Source: JBFLVN01 sp040758475
GTDB taxonomy: Bacteria > JAGRBM01
Reading direction: 5' to 3'
Length of the DNA: 8,216 bases
NCBI GenBank assembly: GCA_040758475.1
Contig: JBFLVN010000166.1
Location: 1-8,216, forward strand
The notes under the pieces were generated by a model. The model made no database searches, was not told the DNA's origin, and saw only the letters and a list, made by a program, of their open reading frames with translations. Both the position numbers and the translations under genes were made by a program. This document shows, piece by piece, positions 1-6,755 of the stretch (positions are counted from its first letter, which is position 1; each line of letters begins with the position of its first letter).

Positions 1-459
1 CTGGGCGCCGTGCTGCTTCTCATTTATCTCCAGATCGTCCTGGGTGGGATCGTACGCCACCTGCACGCGGGGCTCGTCTGCATCGACATCCCCCTCTGCA
101 ACGGCGAGCTCTGGCCCTCGGCTCACCCCATGCAGCGCCTCCACATGCTCCACCGCATGGGCGGCGTCCTCGTGGCGCTCGCCGTTTTCTGGATTTCGGT
201 GCAGCTTCTTAAAGAAGAACGGGCCGGGAAGTGGGTCCGGCTCCTAGCGGGCCTCGCGCCTTTCTTGGTGATCGCTCAGGTGACGCTCGGGCTTCTCAGC
301 GTGACCACGTTCCTGGGACTTGTCCCGGTGACGGCGCACCTGGGAGGCGGGGCGCTCCTGCTCGCCACGTTCGTTTCCTTATGGATGATCTGCCGGCGGG
401 CGGGATTATCGCCCGCCGAAATTTCCGCCCCTTCGGGCGTCCAGGCGGCGGGGGTCTGA
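1..459 (+). CDS. ctaA: Heme A synthase CtaA/COX15, C-terminal part (5' end outside window)
   Basis: This is the C-terminal half of the membrane enzyme that oxidises the C8 methyl of heme O to a formyl group, giving heme A for aa3/caa3-type oxidases. The frame is open from base 1, so the gene is probably cut by the window edge. A GTG at 10 is in frame but lies inside the first membrane segment. About four membrane helices are visible. Family marks are the LGGIVR...AGL stretch, the paired cysteines in the extracytoplasmic loop (VCIDIPLCNG, C-x5-C), the helix-2 heme ligand in HMLHR, and a second His in VTAHLGGG near residue 110 counted from the GTG. The stop overlaps the start of ctaB. A full-length bacterial CtaA has about eight helices. 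A short four-helix archaeal-type form starting at the GTG is the less likely alternative. Confidence 0.9.
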   Translation: MGAVLLLIYLQIVLGGIVRHLHAGLVCIDIPLCNGELWPSAHPMQRLHMLHRMGGVLVALAVFWISVQLLKEERAGKWVRLLAGLAPFLVIAQVTLGLLSVTTFLGLVPVTAHLGGGALLLATFVSLWMICRRAGLSPAEISAPSGVQAAGV

Positions 460-1349
460 TGGAAAGTGCCGCCTCCACCGGAATCATCGCCCGCGCGCGG
501 CCGGGCGACCTGTGGGCCCTTACCAAGCCCGGGGTCAATTTGATGGCCCTCTGCACGACGGCCGGGGGCTACTGGCTCGCGCCGGGGGAACGGGATCTTG
601 CCGTCTTGTTCGCCGTCCTCTTGGGGACTGCCCTCGCCGTGGGCGGCGCGAGCGTCTTGAACATGTACCTGGAGCGGGATCTGGACGCCCACATGACCCG
701 CACGAAGAAGCGCCCCCTCCCCACGGGGCGCATCGCTCCCGAGACGGCCCTTGTCTTCGGGCTCCTTCTCTCGGTGGCGGGGATTCCCGTTCTCGCGCTT
801 CTCGTAAACGCTCTGACTGCGCTCGTCGTGAGCCTTGCCCTCGCGTCGTACGTTTTGATCTACACGCCGCTCAAACAGAAAAGTTCCATCGCCCTGCTCG
901 TGGGGGCCATTCCCGGCGCGGCGCCGCCCCTTGCCGGCTGGACGGCCGCTACCGGGCGGATCGACCTTCCCGCCGTCGTGCTCTTCGCGGTCCTCTTTTT
1001 CTGGCAGATTCCCCACTTCCTCGCCATCGCGCTTTTCAGGAAAGAAGAGTATGCCCGGGCGGGACTAAAACTCCTGCCCCTCGATACGAACGAGAAAACG
1101 ACCAAGTTCCAGATCATCCTCTGGCTCGTGGGGCTCTTGGCCGTGAGCCTCCTTCTCTATCCGCTCGAAGTGGCGGGCGTGCTCTATTCGGTCATCGCGG
1201 CGATCCTGGGAGGCATTTTCCTCGTGCTCGGATTCCTGGGATTTAAAAAAGATGCCGGTATTCCCTGGGCGCGCCGGCTTTTCTTCTATTCCCTTATCTA
1301 TCTTCTCGCCCTCTTTGCGGCCCTGGCCGTGGACCGGAGCCTGGCATGA
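459..1349 (+). CDS. ctaB: Protoheme IX farnesyltransferase (heme O synthase)
   Basis: UbiA-family membrane prenyltransferase (CtaB/CyoE, 296 aa, normal length) that attaches farnesyl to protoheme IX to make heme O, the substrate of CtaA next door. The ATG at 459 overlaps the ctaA stop (TGATG). The same frame is open further upstream, but that stretch lies over ctaA and is not expected to be coding. The first Asp-rich prenyl-diphosphate motif is NMYLERDLD (residues 68-76), followed by RTKKRPLPTGR. The usual first Asp is Glu at position 72, a change I recall in other bacterial CtaB proteins. Other family marks are YTPLK (135-139), GAIPGAAPPLAGW (149-161) and FFWQIPHFLAIALFRKEEY (181-198). About nine hydrophobic helices can be seen. 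The stop overlaps the following ABC gene by ATGA, which argues for translational coupling. Confidence 0.96.
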   Translation: MESAASTGIIARARPGDLWALTKPGVNLMALCTTAGGYWLAPGERDLAVLFAVLLGTALAVGGASVLNMYLERDLDAHMTRTKKRPLPTGRIAPETALVFGLLLSVAGIPVLALLVNALTALVVSLALASYVLIYTPLKQKSSIALLVGAIPGAAPPLAGWTAATGRIDLPAVVLFAVLFFWQIPHFLAIALFRKEEYARAGLKLLPLDTNEKTTKFQIILWLVGLLAVSLLLYPLEVAGVLYSVIAAILGGIFLVLGFLGFKKDAGIPWARRLFFYSLIYLLALFAALAVDRSLA

Positions 1350-2290
1350 CCTCTGTACTTGAAGTGAAGAATCTCTCCCGCCGCTTCGGGAATCTTCAGG
1401 CGGTGGACGGCCTCTCGTTTGATGTGAAGCCCGGAGAAATTTTCGGCCTCCTTGGCCCCAACGGGGCGGGAAAGACCACGACATTCCACCTGCTCACGGG
1501 GCTTCTGGCCCCCGATGCTGGGGAATTTTTCCTCAATGGGAAAAAAGCCGACCCCACCGACGGCCGCTCCCGCGTTTCCGTGGGCGTCGCGTTCCAAAAG
1601 CCGAGCGTCGATGGGAAACTCACGGGCCGGGAAAACCTCGAAATGGGCGCGGCCCTCTACGCGCTCCCCCAGACATTGGCCAAGGAAAAAATCAAGATCG
1701 CCCTCGAACGGAGCGGCCTTGCCGCCCGGGCGGGAGAAGCGGTTGAGAAATACTCCGGCGGCATGCGGCGGCGCCTCGAATTAGAGCGCGTCCTCCTCTC
1801 CGATCCCAAGCTCTTGATTCTGGACGAACCCACTCAAGGGCTCGACCAATCCGCCTTCCGTTCCTTCTGGGACGTGATCCTCGCGCTCCGGAAGGAACGG
1901 GGAATGACCGTTCTCCTCACGACCCACGATCCCCGGGAAGCGGAGTTCTGCGACCGGATCGCCGTCTTGGACAAGGGGCGCCTCCTCGTGTGCGACACGC
2001 CCGAAAAACTCCGGGCCAAGGTGGGGGGCGAGGTCATCGTCGTGGAAGCCGAACGGGCGGGGGAACTATCCGGCGAAATCGCCTCGCGCTTTTCCGTCTC
2101 GCCCGTCGTCTCGGGCGATCAGATTTCCTTCGAGAAGGAAAAAGCCCACGAACTCGTTCCCCGGATCGTCGAGAGTTTTCCCGTGGGACGGATTCGGAGC
2201 GTCCAGGTCCATCGGCCCACGCTCGCTGATGTGTTCCTCAAGATCACGGGCCGCGGGCTTGAGCAAGAAACCACGGAGGCCGCCGCATGA
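1346..2290 (+). CDS. ABC transporter ATP-binding protein (DrrA/NatA/NosF-like exporter family)
   Basis: Cytoplasmic ATPase (314 aa) of an ABC-2 type exporter. Visible in order are Walker A GPNGAGKTT (residues 37-45), a Q-loop around Gln84 (AFQKPSV), the signature YSGGMRRR (136-143), Walker B LLILDE (156-161) followed by PTQGLD, and the H-loop His194 (LTTHDPREAE). All catalytic residues are present. After the nucleotide-binding domain comes an extension of about 90 residues ending in PTLADVFLKITGRGL, typical of the DrrA/CcmA-like ATPases that pair with ABC-2 permeases. The ATG overlaps the ctaB stop (ATGA) and its own stop overlaps the permease start (ATGA), so the pair is clearly one transporter. 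The substrate cannot be read from the sequence. Lying among heme A, SCO1 and DUF420 genes suggests a role in oxidase maturation, perhaps export of a cofactor or copper-related ligand. That is inference. Confidence 0.93.
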   Translation: MTSVLEVKNLSRRFGNLQAVDGLSFDVKPGEIFGLLGPNGAGKTTTFHLLTGLLAPDAGEFFLNGKKADPTDGRSRVSVGVAFQKPSVDGKLTGRENLEMGAALYALPQTLAKEKIKIALERSGLAARAGEAVEKYSGGMRRRLELERVLLSDPKLLILDEPTQGLDQSAFRSFWDVILALRKERGMTVLLTTHDPREAEFCDRIAVLDKGRLLVCDTPEKLRAKVGGEVIVVEAERAGELSGEIASRFSVSPVVSGDQISFEKEKAHELVPRIVESFPVGRIRSVQVHRPTLADVFLKITGRGLEQETTEAAA

Positions 2291-3135
2291 ACGGCACACA
2301 GGCCATCTCTTCACCGGCGGAAACGGGCATTTCCATGGAAGAAGAAAGCACGTTCCGCTACGAGCTTGCCACCGTGTGGGTTCTCCTTGTGCGGGACTTG
2401 AGGCGTTTTTTCCGCCAGCGGAGCCGCATCGCGGGCGCCCTCATTCAGCCCCTTCTCTTCTGGCTCATCCTGGGCTCGGGATTTTCCGGCACCTTCCGCA
2501 TGGAAGGGAGCGAGGGCCTTGGATACCTCGAATACTTTTACCCCGGCATTCTTCTTCAAGTCGTACTCTTTACGTCCATCTTCACCACCATGTCCGTGAT
2601 CGAAGACCGGAACGAAGGGTTCCTCCAGGCCGTCCTCGTCTCCCCTTCCTCGCGCCTCGCGCTCGTCCTGGGAAAGAGCCTCGGCGGAACGAGCATCGCC
2701 CTCTTTCAACTCGTCCTTTTCCTCCTGGTCGCCCCGTGGGCCGGGTTCCCTCTCGGGGACATTTCCTGGCCCGTGCTTCTTACGGTCCTCTTCCTTACGG
2801 GCCTTTGCCTCACGGGCATCGGTTTCTTCATGGCCTGGAAGATCGGGACGATCGCGGGCTACCACGCCATCATGAGCGTCCTGCTCCTTCCGCTCTGGGT
2901 TTTGTCGGGCGCCATGTTCCCCGTACCCGATGACCCCGCGTGGCTTGCCACGATCATGCGCTTTAACCCCATGACCTACTGCGTGGAAGTGATCCGCTGG
3001 TGCCTCTACGGCCTGGGAGCCCTGCCTCCCGCGGGCGGGACGGGCATCCCGCTCCTCACGGCCTTCCTCCTCATCGCCCTCTTTGCCGTCTTCGCCCAGG
3101 GCGTTGCGTGGCTCGCCTGCCGCAAGGGGGAATAG
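2287..3135 (+). CDS. ABC-2 type transporter permease
   Basis: Integral membrane subunit (282 aa) partnering the ATPase just upstream, with an ATGA overlap at its start. The cytoplasmic N-terminus carries WVLLVRDLRRFFRQRSRI, followed by about six membrane helices. ABC-2 family marks are the cytoplasmic EDRNEGFLQAVLVSPSSR segment (106-123) followed by GKSLGG, and the late LPLWVLSGAMFPVPDDPAWL...NPMTYCVEVIRW block (201-238). A second Met at residue 17 (start at 2332) sits nearer the conserved region. The ATGA coupling favours the upstream start, but the first 16 residues look unconserved. The next gene begins 3 nt after the stop. NosY-like or DrrB-like would be reasonable family descriptions. 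The substrate is unknown. Confidence 0.92.
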   Translation: MNGTQAISSPAETGISMEEESTFRYELATVWVLLVRDLRRFFRQRSRIAGALIQPLLFWLILGSGFSGTFRMEGSEGLGYLEYFYPGILLQVVLFTSIFTTMSVIEDRNEGFLQAVLVSPSSRLALVLGKSLGGTSIALFQLVLFLLVAPWAGFPLGDISWPVLLTVLFLTGLCLTGIGFFMAWKIGTIAGYHAIMSVLLLPLWVLSGAMFPVPDDPAWLATIMRFNPMTYCVEVIRWCLYGLGALPPAGGTGIPLLTAFLLIALFAVFAQGVAWLACRKGE

Positions 3136-3138
3136 TCC

Positions 3139-3831
3139 GTGACCGATCCCGTCCCTCCTGCGAAGAGTGAGGAGCCTATTTCTTCGGAAGGGATTTCCCG
3201 GTTCATCATTATTCTGCTTGCCTCGATCCTCGTCTTCATCGGGATTTTCTTCACGCTTCTTTTCCGCAGTTTCTCGAAACCCTCCGGCCACGTGGACGTC
3301 TTGTTCGACCTCCCGGCCTTTTCGCTCACGGACCAGACCGGCGCCACCGTCACGCGGGATTCGCTCGCCGGAAAATTCCTCGTCGTGAATTTCATCTTCA
3401 CCCGCTGCCCGGGCGTCTGCCCGCTGCTCACGAAAAAGATGGGAGACCTGGGCAAGGAAATTTCAGCTTGGAAAGAATCCGGTCAAATCCGGTTTCTCTC
3501 TTTTACCGCCGATCCCGAGTACGACACCCCGCCGGTACTCTCCGAATACGCGGCCAAGTACAGCGCCGACCCGGAGCGCTGGAAATTCCTCACGGGCGAT
3601 TCCTCCGAAGTTGAGAAAACCATCGTCCAGGGATTCAAGATCAGCATGGGGAAGGAACCGGTCAGCCCTTCTCCGGGTTCCGGTGAGAAGGAAATCTTCG
3701 AGATCGTCCACGGCGAGCGGTTCGTCCTGGTGGATTCGAAATCCCGCATCCGGGGCTATTACAGCGAAGACGGCGAAGGCCAGAAGAAACTCAAGGAAGA
3801 TTTAAGGAAACTGCTGGAAGAACACCCATGA
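3139..3831 (+). CDS. SCO1/SenC family copper chaperone / thioredoxin-fold protein
   Basis: Membrane-anchored SCO protein (230 aa) that helps assemble the CuA centre of cytochrome c oxidase by binding copper and/or acting as a thiol oxidoreductase on the extracytoplasmic side. The N-terminus is short and cytoplasmic, then one helix (about 21-43) anchors a thioredoxin-fold domain. The copper-binding cysteines are in FTRCPGVCPLL (Cys90 and Cys94, CxxxC) and the conserved distal His is His191 in IFEIVHGERFVLVD. The SFTADPEYDTP segment (121-131) matches the family's DPE-x-DTP block. All metal ligands are therefore present. The start is GTG at 3139, three bases after the permease stop. No ATG fits upstream of the membrane helix. 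The stop overlaps the DUF420 start by ATGA. Family membership is firm. Its specific target oxidase lies outside the window. Confidence 0.95.
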   Translation: MTDPVPPAKSEEPISSEGISRFIIILLASILVFIGIFFTLLFRSFSKPSGHVDVLFDLPAFSLTDQTGATVTRDSLAGKFLVVNFIFTRCPGVCPLLTKKMGDLGKEISAWKESGQIRFLSFTADPEYDTPPVLSEYAAKYSADPERWKFLTGDSSEVEKTIVQGFKISMGKEPVSPSPGSGEKEIFEIVHGERFVLVDSKSRIRGYYSEDGEGQKKLKEDLRKLLEEHP

Positions 3832-4265
3832 AAGAATCCCTCATCCAGACCCTTCCCCACCTGAACGGCGCCTTGAACGCCACGAGCGCCGGGCTTCTCC
3901 TCTGCGGCCTGTGGGCCATTCTCAAGAAAAAGGATCGCGTCCTTCACCAGAAGTTCATTGTCGCGGCCCTGTCCGTCTCGATCGTCTTCCTGGTTTCCTA
4001 CCTTCTGCGCATGTCGCTGACGGGCCCGACGAAATTTCCCGAACTGGGATGGATTCGGACGACGTATCTTTGGATTCTCGGAACGCATACCATCCTCGCC
4101 GTCATCAACGTCCCCCTCGTCATTCGTACGGTCTATCTCGCCCACAAGGAACGCCTCCCCGAACACCGCCGCTGGGCCCGGGTGACGTTCCCTATCTGGC
4201 TCTACGTCTCCGTCACCGGCGTCGTGGTCTATTGGATGCTCTACCACGTGGCGAAGGTGGGGTAA
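3828..4265 (+). CDS. DUF420 family membrane protein (CtaM/YozB-like)
   Basis: Small polytopic membrane protein (145 aa, about four helices) of the DUF420 family. The Staphylococcus member CtaM is needed for maturation of heme A-containing oxidase, which agrees with its place as the last gene of this oxidase-assembly operon. Visible family features are LPHLNGALNATSAGLL near the N-terminus, RVLHQKF (His40), the SYL...TGPTKF block (57-70), LGTHTILAVINVPL (His87, Pro96), and the strongly conserved end HRRWARVTFPIWLYVSVTGVVVYWMLYH (113-140). As I recall the family, a His (YYH or similar) is usual in the middle block where this protein has LLRMSL, so Met62 replaces it. The start overlaps the SCO stop by ATGA. 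The short length is normal for the family. Confidence 0.87.
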   Translation: MKESLIQTLPHLNGALNATSAGLLLCGLWAILKKKDRVLHQKFIVAALSVSIVFLVSYLLRMSLTGPTKFPELGWIRTTYLWILGTHTILAVINVPLVIRTVYLAHKERLPEHRRWARVTFPIWLYVSVTGVVVYWMLYHVAKVG

Positions 4266-4279
4266 GAAACCTCACCCCC

Positions 4280-4319
4280 GGCCTTCGGCCACCCCCTCTC
4301 CGTATCGACGGAGAGGGGG
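4280..4319. repeat. C/G-rich palindromic repeat, copy 1
   Basis: Two adjacent hairpins lie 14 nt after the operon's last stop. The first is GGCC-TTC-GGCC (4280-4290). The second is a perfect 12-bp stem CCCCCTCTCCGT (4292-4303) with ACGGAGAGGGGG (4308-4319) and a 4-nt loop. No run of T follows on either strand, so it is not a textbook intrinsic terminator, although a stem this strong could still stall polymerase or protect the operon's 3' end. The same 12-mer arm recurs at 8194-8205, which makes this a dispersed repeat rather than a one-off structure. Confidence 0.75.
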
Positions 4320-4347
4320 CGATCAGCAGTAAAAGCGCTCTTTAGTC

Positions 4348-4436
4348 AAAGCCGAGACGGGTAGACCCCCGCGGCCGCTGCAGGGCGTCTGCCCGCCCGC
4401 GGCCGAGGGGGTCGCCCGGCGAAGGTTTCCGGCTTT
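4348..4436. repeat. 89-nt rod-like inverted repeat, possible structured leader RNA
   Basis: Nested arms pair over almost the whole stretch: AAAGCCG (4348-4354) with CGGCTTT (4430-4436), CGGG (4358-4361) with CCCG (4415-4418), GACCCCC (4364-4370) with GGGGGTC (4407-4413), and CGGCCGC (4372-4378) with GCGGCCG (4399-4405). The tip is GGGC-GTCT-GCCC (4383-4394). Only a G/A mismatch separates the two central 7-bp helices. It lies 102 nt upstream of the molybdoenzyme ATG and could be a leader element, a transcription barrier or a REP/cruciform sequence. The TTTCTCTCC after the last arm is a poor terminator tail. It matches no riboswitch class that I recognise. Confidence 0.6.
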
Positions 4437-4474
4437 CTCTCCTGAAACAACGAGGCAGGTTCGTCTCCCCCGCT

Positions 4475-4492
4475 TCCCGCCCTTGCGCGGGA
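4475..4492. repeat. Short hairpin upstream of the molybdoenzyme start
   Basis: TCCCGC (4475-4480) pairs with GCGGGA (4487-4492) across a 6-nt loop. It ends 46 nt before the ATG at 4539. Immediately before it, CCCCC at 4467-4471 could pair with the G-run of the ribosome binding site at 4531-4535, which would close a larger structure over the start region. That pairing is inference. Confidence 0.4.
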
Positions 4493-4527
4493 CCAATTAC
4501 TCTTGCCCTCTCGCATCGGCGCATCCC

Positions 4528-4538
4528 GAGGGGGGCTC
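4528..4538 (+). promoter_or_regulatory. G-rich ribosome binding site that sets the molybdoenzyme start
   Basis: GAGGGGGG lies a few bases before ATG 4539. An in-frame TTG at 4503 would add 12 residues, but it has no comparable upstream purine tract, and the 4Fe-4S motif begins only seven residues after the ATG. The ATG is therefore preferred. Confidence 0.55.
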
Positions 4539-6710
4539 ATGGAAACCAAACTCACCTACTGCCGGATTTGCGAGGCCCTGTGCGGTCTCGAAGTGGACGT
4601 GGAAAACGGCGAAGTCGTGGCCGCCCGGCCCGACCGCGAGCACCCCATCTCCCAAGGGTATTGCTGCATCAAGGGGATGAAGATGGTGGACATCCATCGG
4701 GATCCCGACCGCCTCCTCTATCCCCAGCGGCGGGATTCGGGCGGAAACTTCGGCCGCGTCTCGTGGGAGACGGCCCTCTCCGAAATCGGCGGCAAGGTGA
4801 GGGAAATCCGCGAAAAGCACGGCCCCCACGCGGTCGCCTTCTACTTCGGAAACCCGAGCGCCTTTAGCTACAGCCACGCCATCTTCATGCAGGCCTTCAC
4901 GCGGGCCCTCGGGACGCGGAACGTCTATTCCTCCGGTTCCCAGGACTGCAACAACAAGTTCACCGTGGGGAAAGAACTCTTTGGCTCTTCCGTCATCCAG
5001 GGCATCCCGGACGTCGAGCACATGAATTATTTCCTCTGCCTCGGCTCCAACCCGGCCGTAAGCCAGATGAGTTTCGTCCACATGCCCCGCCCGGTGGAGC
5101 GTCTCAAAGCCATCGAAAAGCGCGGGGGGAAAGTGATCTTCGTCGGGCCCCGCCGCACGGAGACGAGCGAGAATTTCGGCGAGCACGTCTGGATTCGCCC
5201 CGACACGGACGTCTTTTTCCTGGCGTCGCTTCTGAATATCTTCGCCCGCGAGGACTGGATTTGGCGGGACGGCGTGGAGAAGTACGCCAAGGGTTTTGAT
5301 AAACTCCTGGAAGTCGTCCGCCCCTGGACCCCCGCCCGCGCCGCCAAGGTGACGGGCATTCCGGAAAAGAAGATCGAAGAGATCGCGAGGGATTTTTCGA
5401 AAGCCAGCGGCGCCGGGGCCTATTGCTCCACGGGCGTGAACCAGGGCTCGGCCGGGACGCTCGCCTATTGGTTCCTGAATGCTTTGAACCTCGTGAGCGG
5501 CAACCTGGACCGCCGGGGCGGCATGCTCGTCGCCCGCGGTCCCATGAACACGCCGCGCTTCATGAAGGTGACGGGGGCGGAAAAATCCCGCGCCACTTCC
5601 CGCATCGGCGGCTTTCCCCAGATTCTAGGCACCTTCCCCGCTTCCATCCTGGCCGACGAGATCGAGACGCCGAGCGAGGGGCAGATCCGGGCCCTCTTCG
5701 TCACGGCGGGCAACCCGGTCCTCTCCTGCGGCAACGCGGCACGGCTCCAGAAAACTTTCAAGAAACTCGACCTGATCGTTACGATCGACCTCTACCGGAA
5801 CGAAACGGGAGACCTCGCCCACTACAACCTCCCCGTGACGGACTTCTTCCAGCGGGAGGATTTTCCGCTCCCGTTCTCGCTCCTCCAGCCCGAGCCCTAC
5901 GTGCAGTTCACCGAAGCGGTCGCCAAGCCCAAGGGGGACCAGCGGCAGGAGTGGGAGATTTACGTGGACTTGGCCCGGGCCTGCGGCGTCCCCATCTTCG
6001 GCGTGCCGGGCTTCAACCAGGTCTTCGCCGCCTCGAAAGCTTTGAGTAAAATCCCCTTTATTGGCGACCGGCTCAAGCTCACTCCCGAGCGCATGCTCGA
6101 AGCCCTGCTCTATTCGACCCCGGCGCGGCTCTCGGAATTAAAGAAAAACCCCCGGGGCAAGCACATGCCCCCCAATGAGCCCGGATCGTTCCTGGGGAAG
6201 AGAGTCGTGACGGATGATGGCCTCGTGAACCTCGCCCCGCCCGAGTTCGTCCAGGAGGCCGGAAAGCTCGAAAAGATGTGGAAGGACAAAGTCGCGCTCG
6301 TCGAGGACGGCAACACGCTCCTCCTCTTCTCCAAGCGCGAAAAAATGACCCACAACACCTGGATGCACAACGTGAAGGAGTTCGTCAAAGGCCCGCGCAA
6401 GACCAACTACGCCTATCTGAACCCCGTGGACGCCGGCAAGCGGAGCGTCTCCGACGGGACGAACGTCCGCATCAAAAACGGCTGGGGCGAGATCGTCCTC
6501 CCCGCCAAGCTCACCGACGACGTCATGCCCGGGGCCATTGCCGTCCCCCACGGCTGGGGCCACCAGGAGGCGGGCGGCCTCCAGGTCGCCGCCGAGACGA
6601 GCGGCGCGAACGTCAACGTTCTCGCCCCCGACGGCGTTCAGAACACCGAACGCCTGGGCGGCATGACCCCCATGAACGGGATACCGGTCACGGTGGAGGC
6701 GGTGGGGTGA
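4539..6710 (+). CDS. Molybdopterin-dependent oxidoreductase, DMSO-reductase superfamily, with N-terminal 4Fe-4S motif
   Basis: Cytoplasmic-type molybdenum (or tungsten) bis-pterin enzyme of 723 aa, a normal length for the single-subunit catalytic chains. The N-terminus binds a 4Fe-4S cluster through CRICEALC (Cys8, Cys11, Cys15) and Cys43 in GYCCIKG, followed by the conserved Lys45. There is no twin-arginine signal before it. The likely metal ligand is Cys137 in SSGSQDCNNKFTVGKELFG, where formate dehydrogenases have Cys or Sec. The middle holds the usual FLCLGSNPAVSQ (166-177) and LVSGNLDRRGGM blocks. The C-terminal molydop-binding domain is marked by KMTHNTWMHN, NAYLNP-like YAYLNP, and IAVPHGWGHQEAGG. 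Electron-transfer or membrane partners are absent in the window. Substrate cannot be assigned: formate dehydrogenase, a sulfur- or nitrogen-oxyanion reductase, or an acetylene hydratase-like hydratase are all possible. Confidence 0.93.
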   Translation: METKLTYCRICEALCGLEVDVENGEVVAARPDREHPISQGYCCIKGMKMVDIHRDPDRLLYPQRRDSGGNFGRVSWETALSEIGGKVREIREKHGPHAVAFYFGNPSAFSYSHAIFMQAFTRALGTRNVYSSGSQDCNNKFTVGKELFGSSVIQGIPDVEHMNYFLCLGSNPAVSQMSFVHMPRPVERLKAIEKRGGKVIFVGPRRTETSENFGEHVWIRPDTDVFFLASLLNIFAREDWIWRDGVEKYAKGFDKLLEVVRPWTPARAAKVTGIPEKKIEEIARDFSKASGAGAYCSTGVNQGSAGTLAYWFLNALNLVSGNLDRRGGMLVARGPMNTPRFMKVTGAEKSRATSRIGGFPQILGTFPASILADEIETPSEGQIRALFVTAGNPVLSCGNAARLQKTFKKLDLIVTIDLYRNETGDLAHYNLPVTDFFQREDFPLPFSLLQPEPYVQFTEAVAKPKGDQRQEWEIYVDLARACGVPIFGVPGFNQVFAASKALSKIPFIGDRLKLTPERMLEALLYSTPARLSELKKNPRGKHMPPNEPGSFLGKRVVTDDGLVNLAPPEFVQEAGKLEKMWKDKVALVEDGNTLLLFSKREKMTHNTWMHNVKEFVKGPRKTNYAYLNPVDAGKRSVSDGTNVRIKNGWGEIVLPAKLTDDVMPGAIAVPHGWGHQEAGGLQVAAETSGANVNVLAPDGVQNTERLGGMTPMNGIPVTVEAVG

Positions 6711-6713
6711 AGA

Positions 6714-6729
6714 AAGCCCTCAAAGGCTT
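6714..6729 (-). terminator. Weak hairpin, possible terminator of the minus-strand gene
   Basis: AAGCC (6714-6718) and GGCTT (6725-6729) form a 5-bp stem with a 6-nt loop just past the end of the minus-strand gene. Read on the minus strand, the stem is followed by TCTT, a short pyrimidine tail. The stem is small, so a working terminator is uncertain. It is also the only such structure after the molybdoenzyme stop. Confidence 0.25.
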
Positions 6730-6755
6730 GAAGAAAATACACCTTCTTACTCAAA

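Larger units (their letters stand above)
4266..4538 (+). other. Hairpin-rich intergenic region between the oxidase operon and the molybdoenzyme
   Basis: This 273-nt stretch has no convincing gene. Short minus-strand frames here look like chance products of GC-rich sequence. It holds a repeat-family palindrome, an 89-nt rod-like inverted repeat, a smaller hairpin close to the next gene, and the ribosome binding site for that gene, each listed separately. I do not see a clear sigma70 -35/-10 pair or a recognisable tRNA or known riboswitch consensus. Confidence 0.7.

Noticed and set aside
231..458. Upstream extension of ctaB
   Set aside because: The frame is open but overlaps ctaA. The extension is Arg/Pro/Gly-rich, and the family N-terminus fits the ATG at 459.
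2311..3291. Long minus-strand frame opposite the ABC permease and SCO gene
   Set aside because: It encodes a highly charged, low-complexity sequence typical of the antisense of GC-rich genes. The + strand genes have clear family motifs.
4292..4319. Intrinsic terminator for the oxidase operon
   Set aside because: The stem is perfect but no T-run follows on either strand, and the sequence recurs as a repeat. It is listed as a repeat.
4400..4450. Minus-strand AGCCGG...GCCGGG resembling part of a cobalamin riboswitch
   Set aside because: The B12-box and the rest of the conserved core are missing. The match comes from the GC-rich inverted repeat.
4455..4475. tRNA T-arm-like GGTTCG followed by TCTCC
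   Set aside because: The flanking bases do not form the 5-bp T stem, and no acceptor or anticodon arm is found around it.
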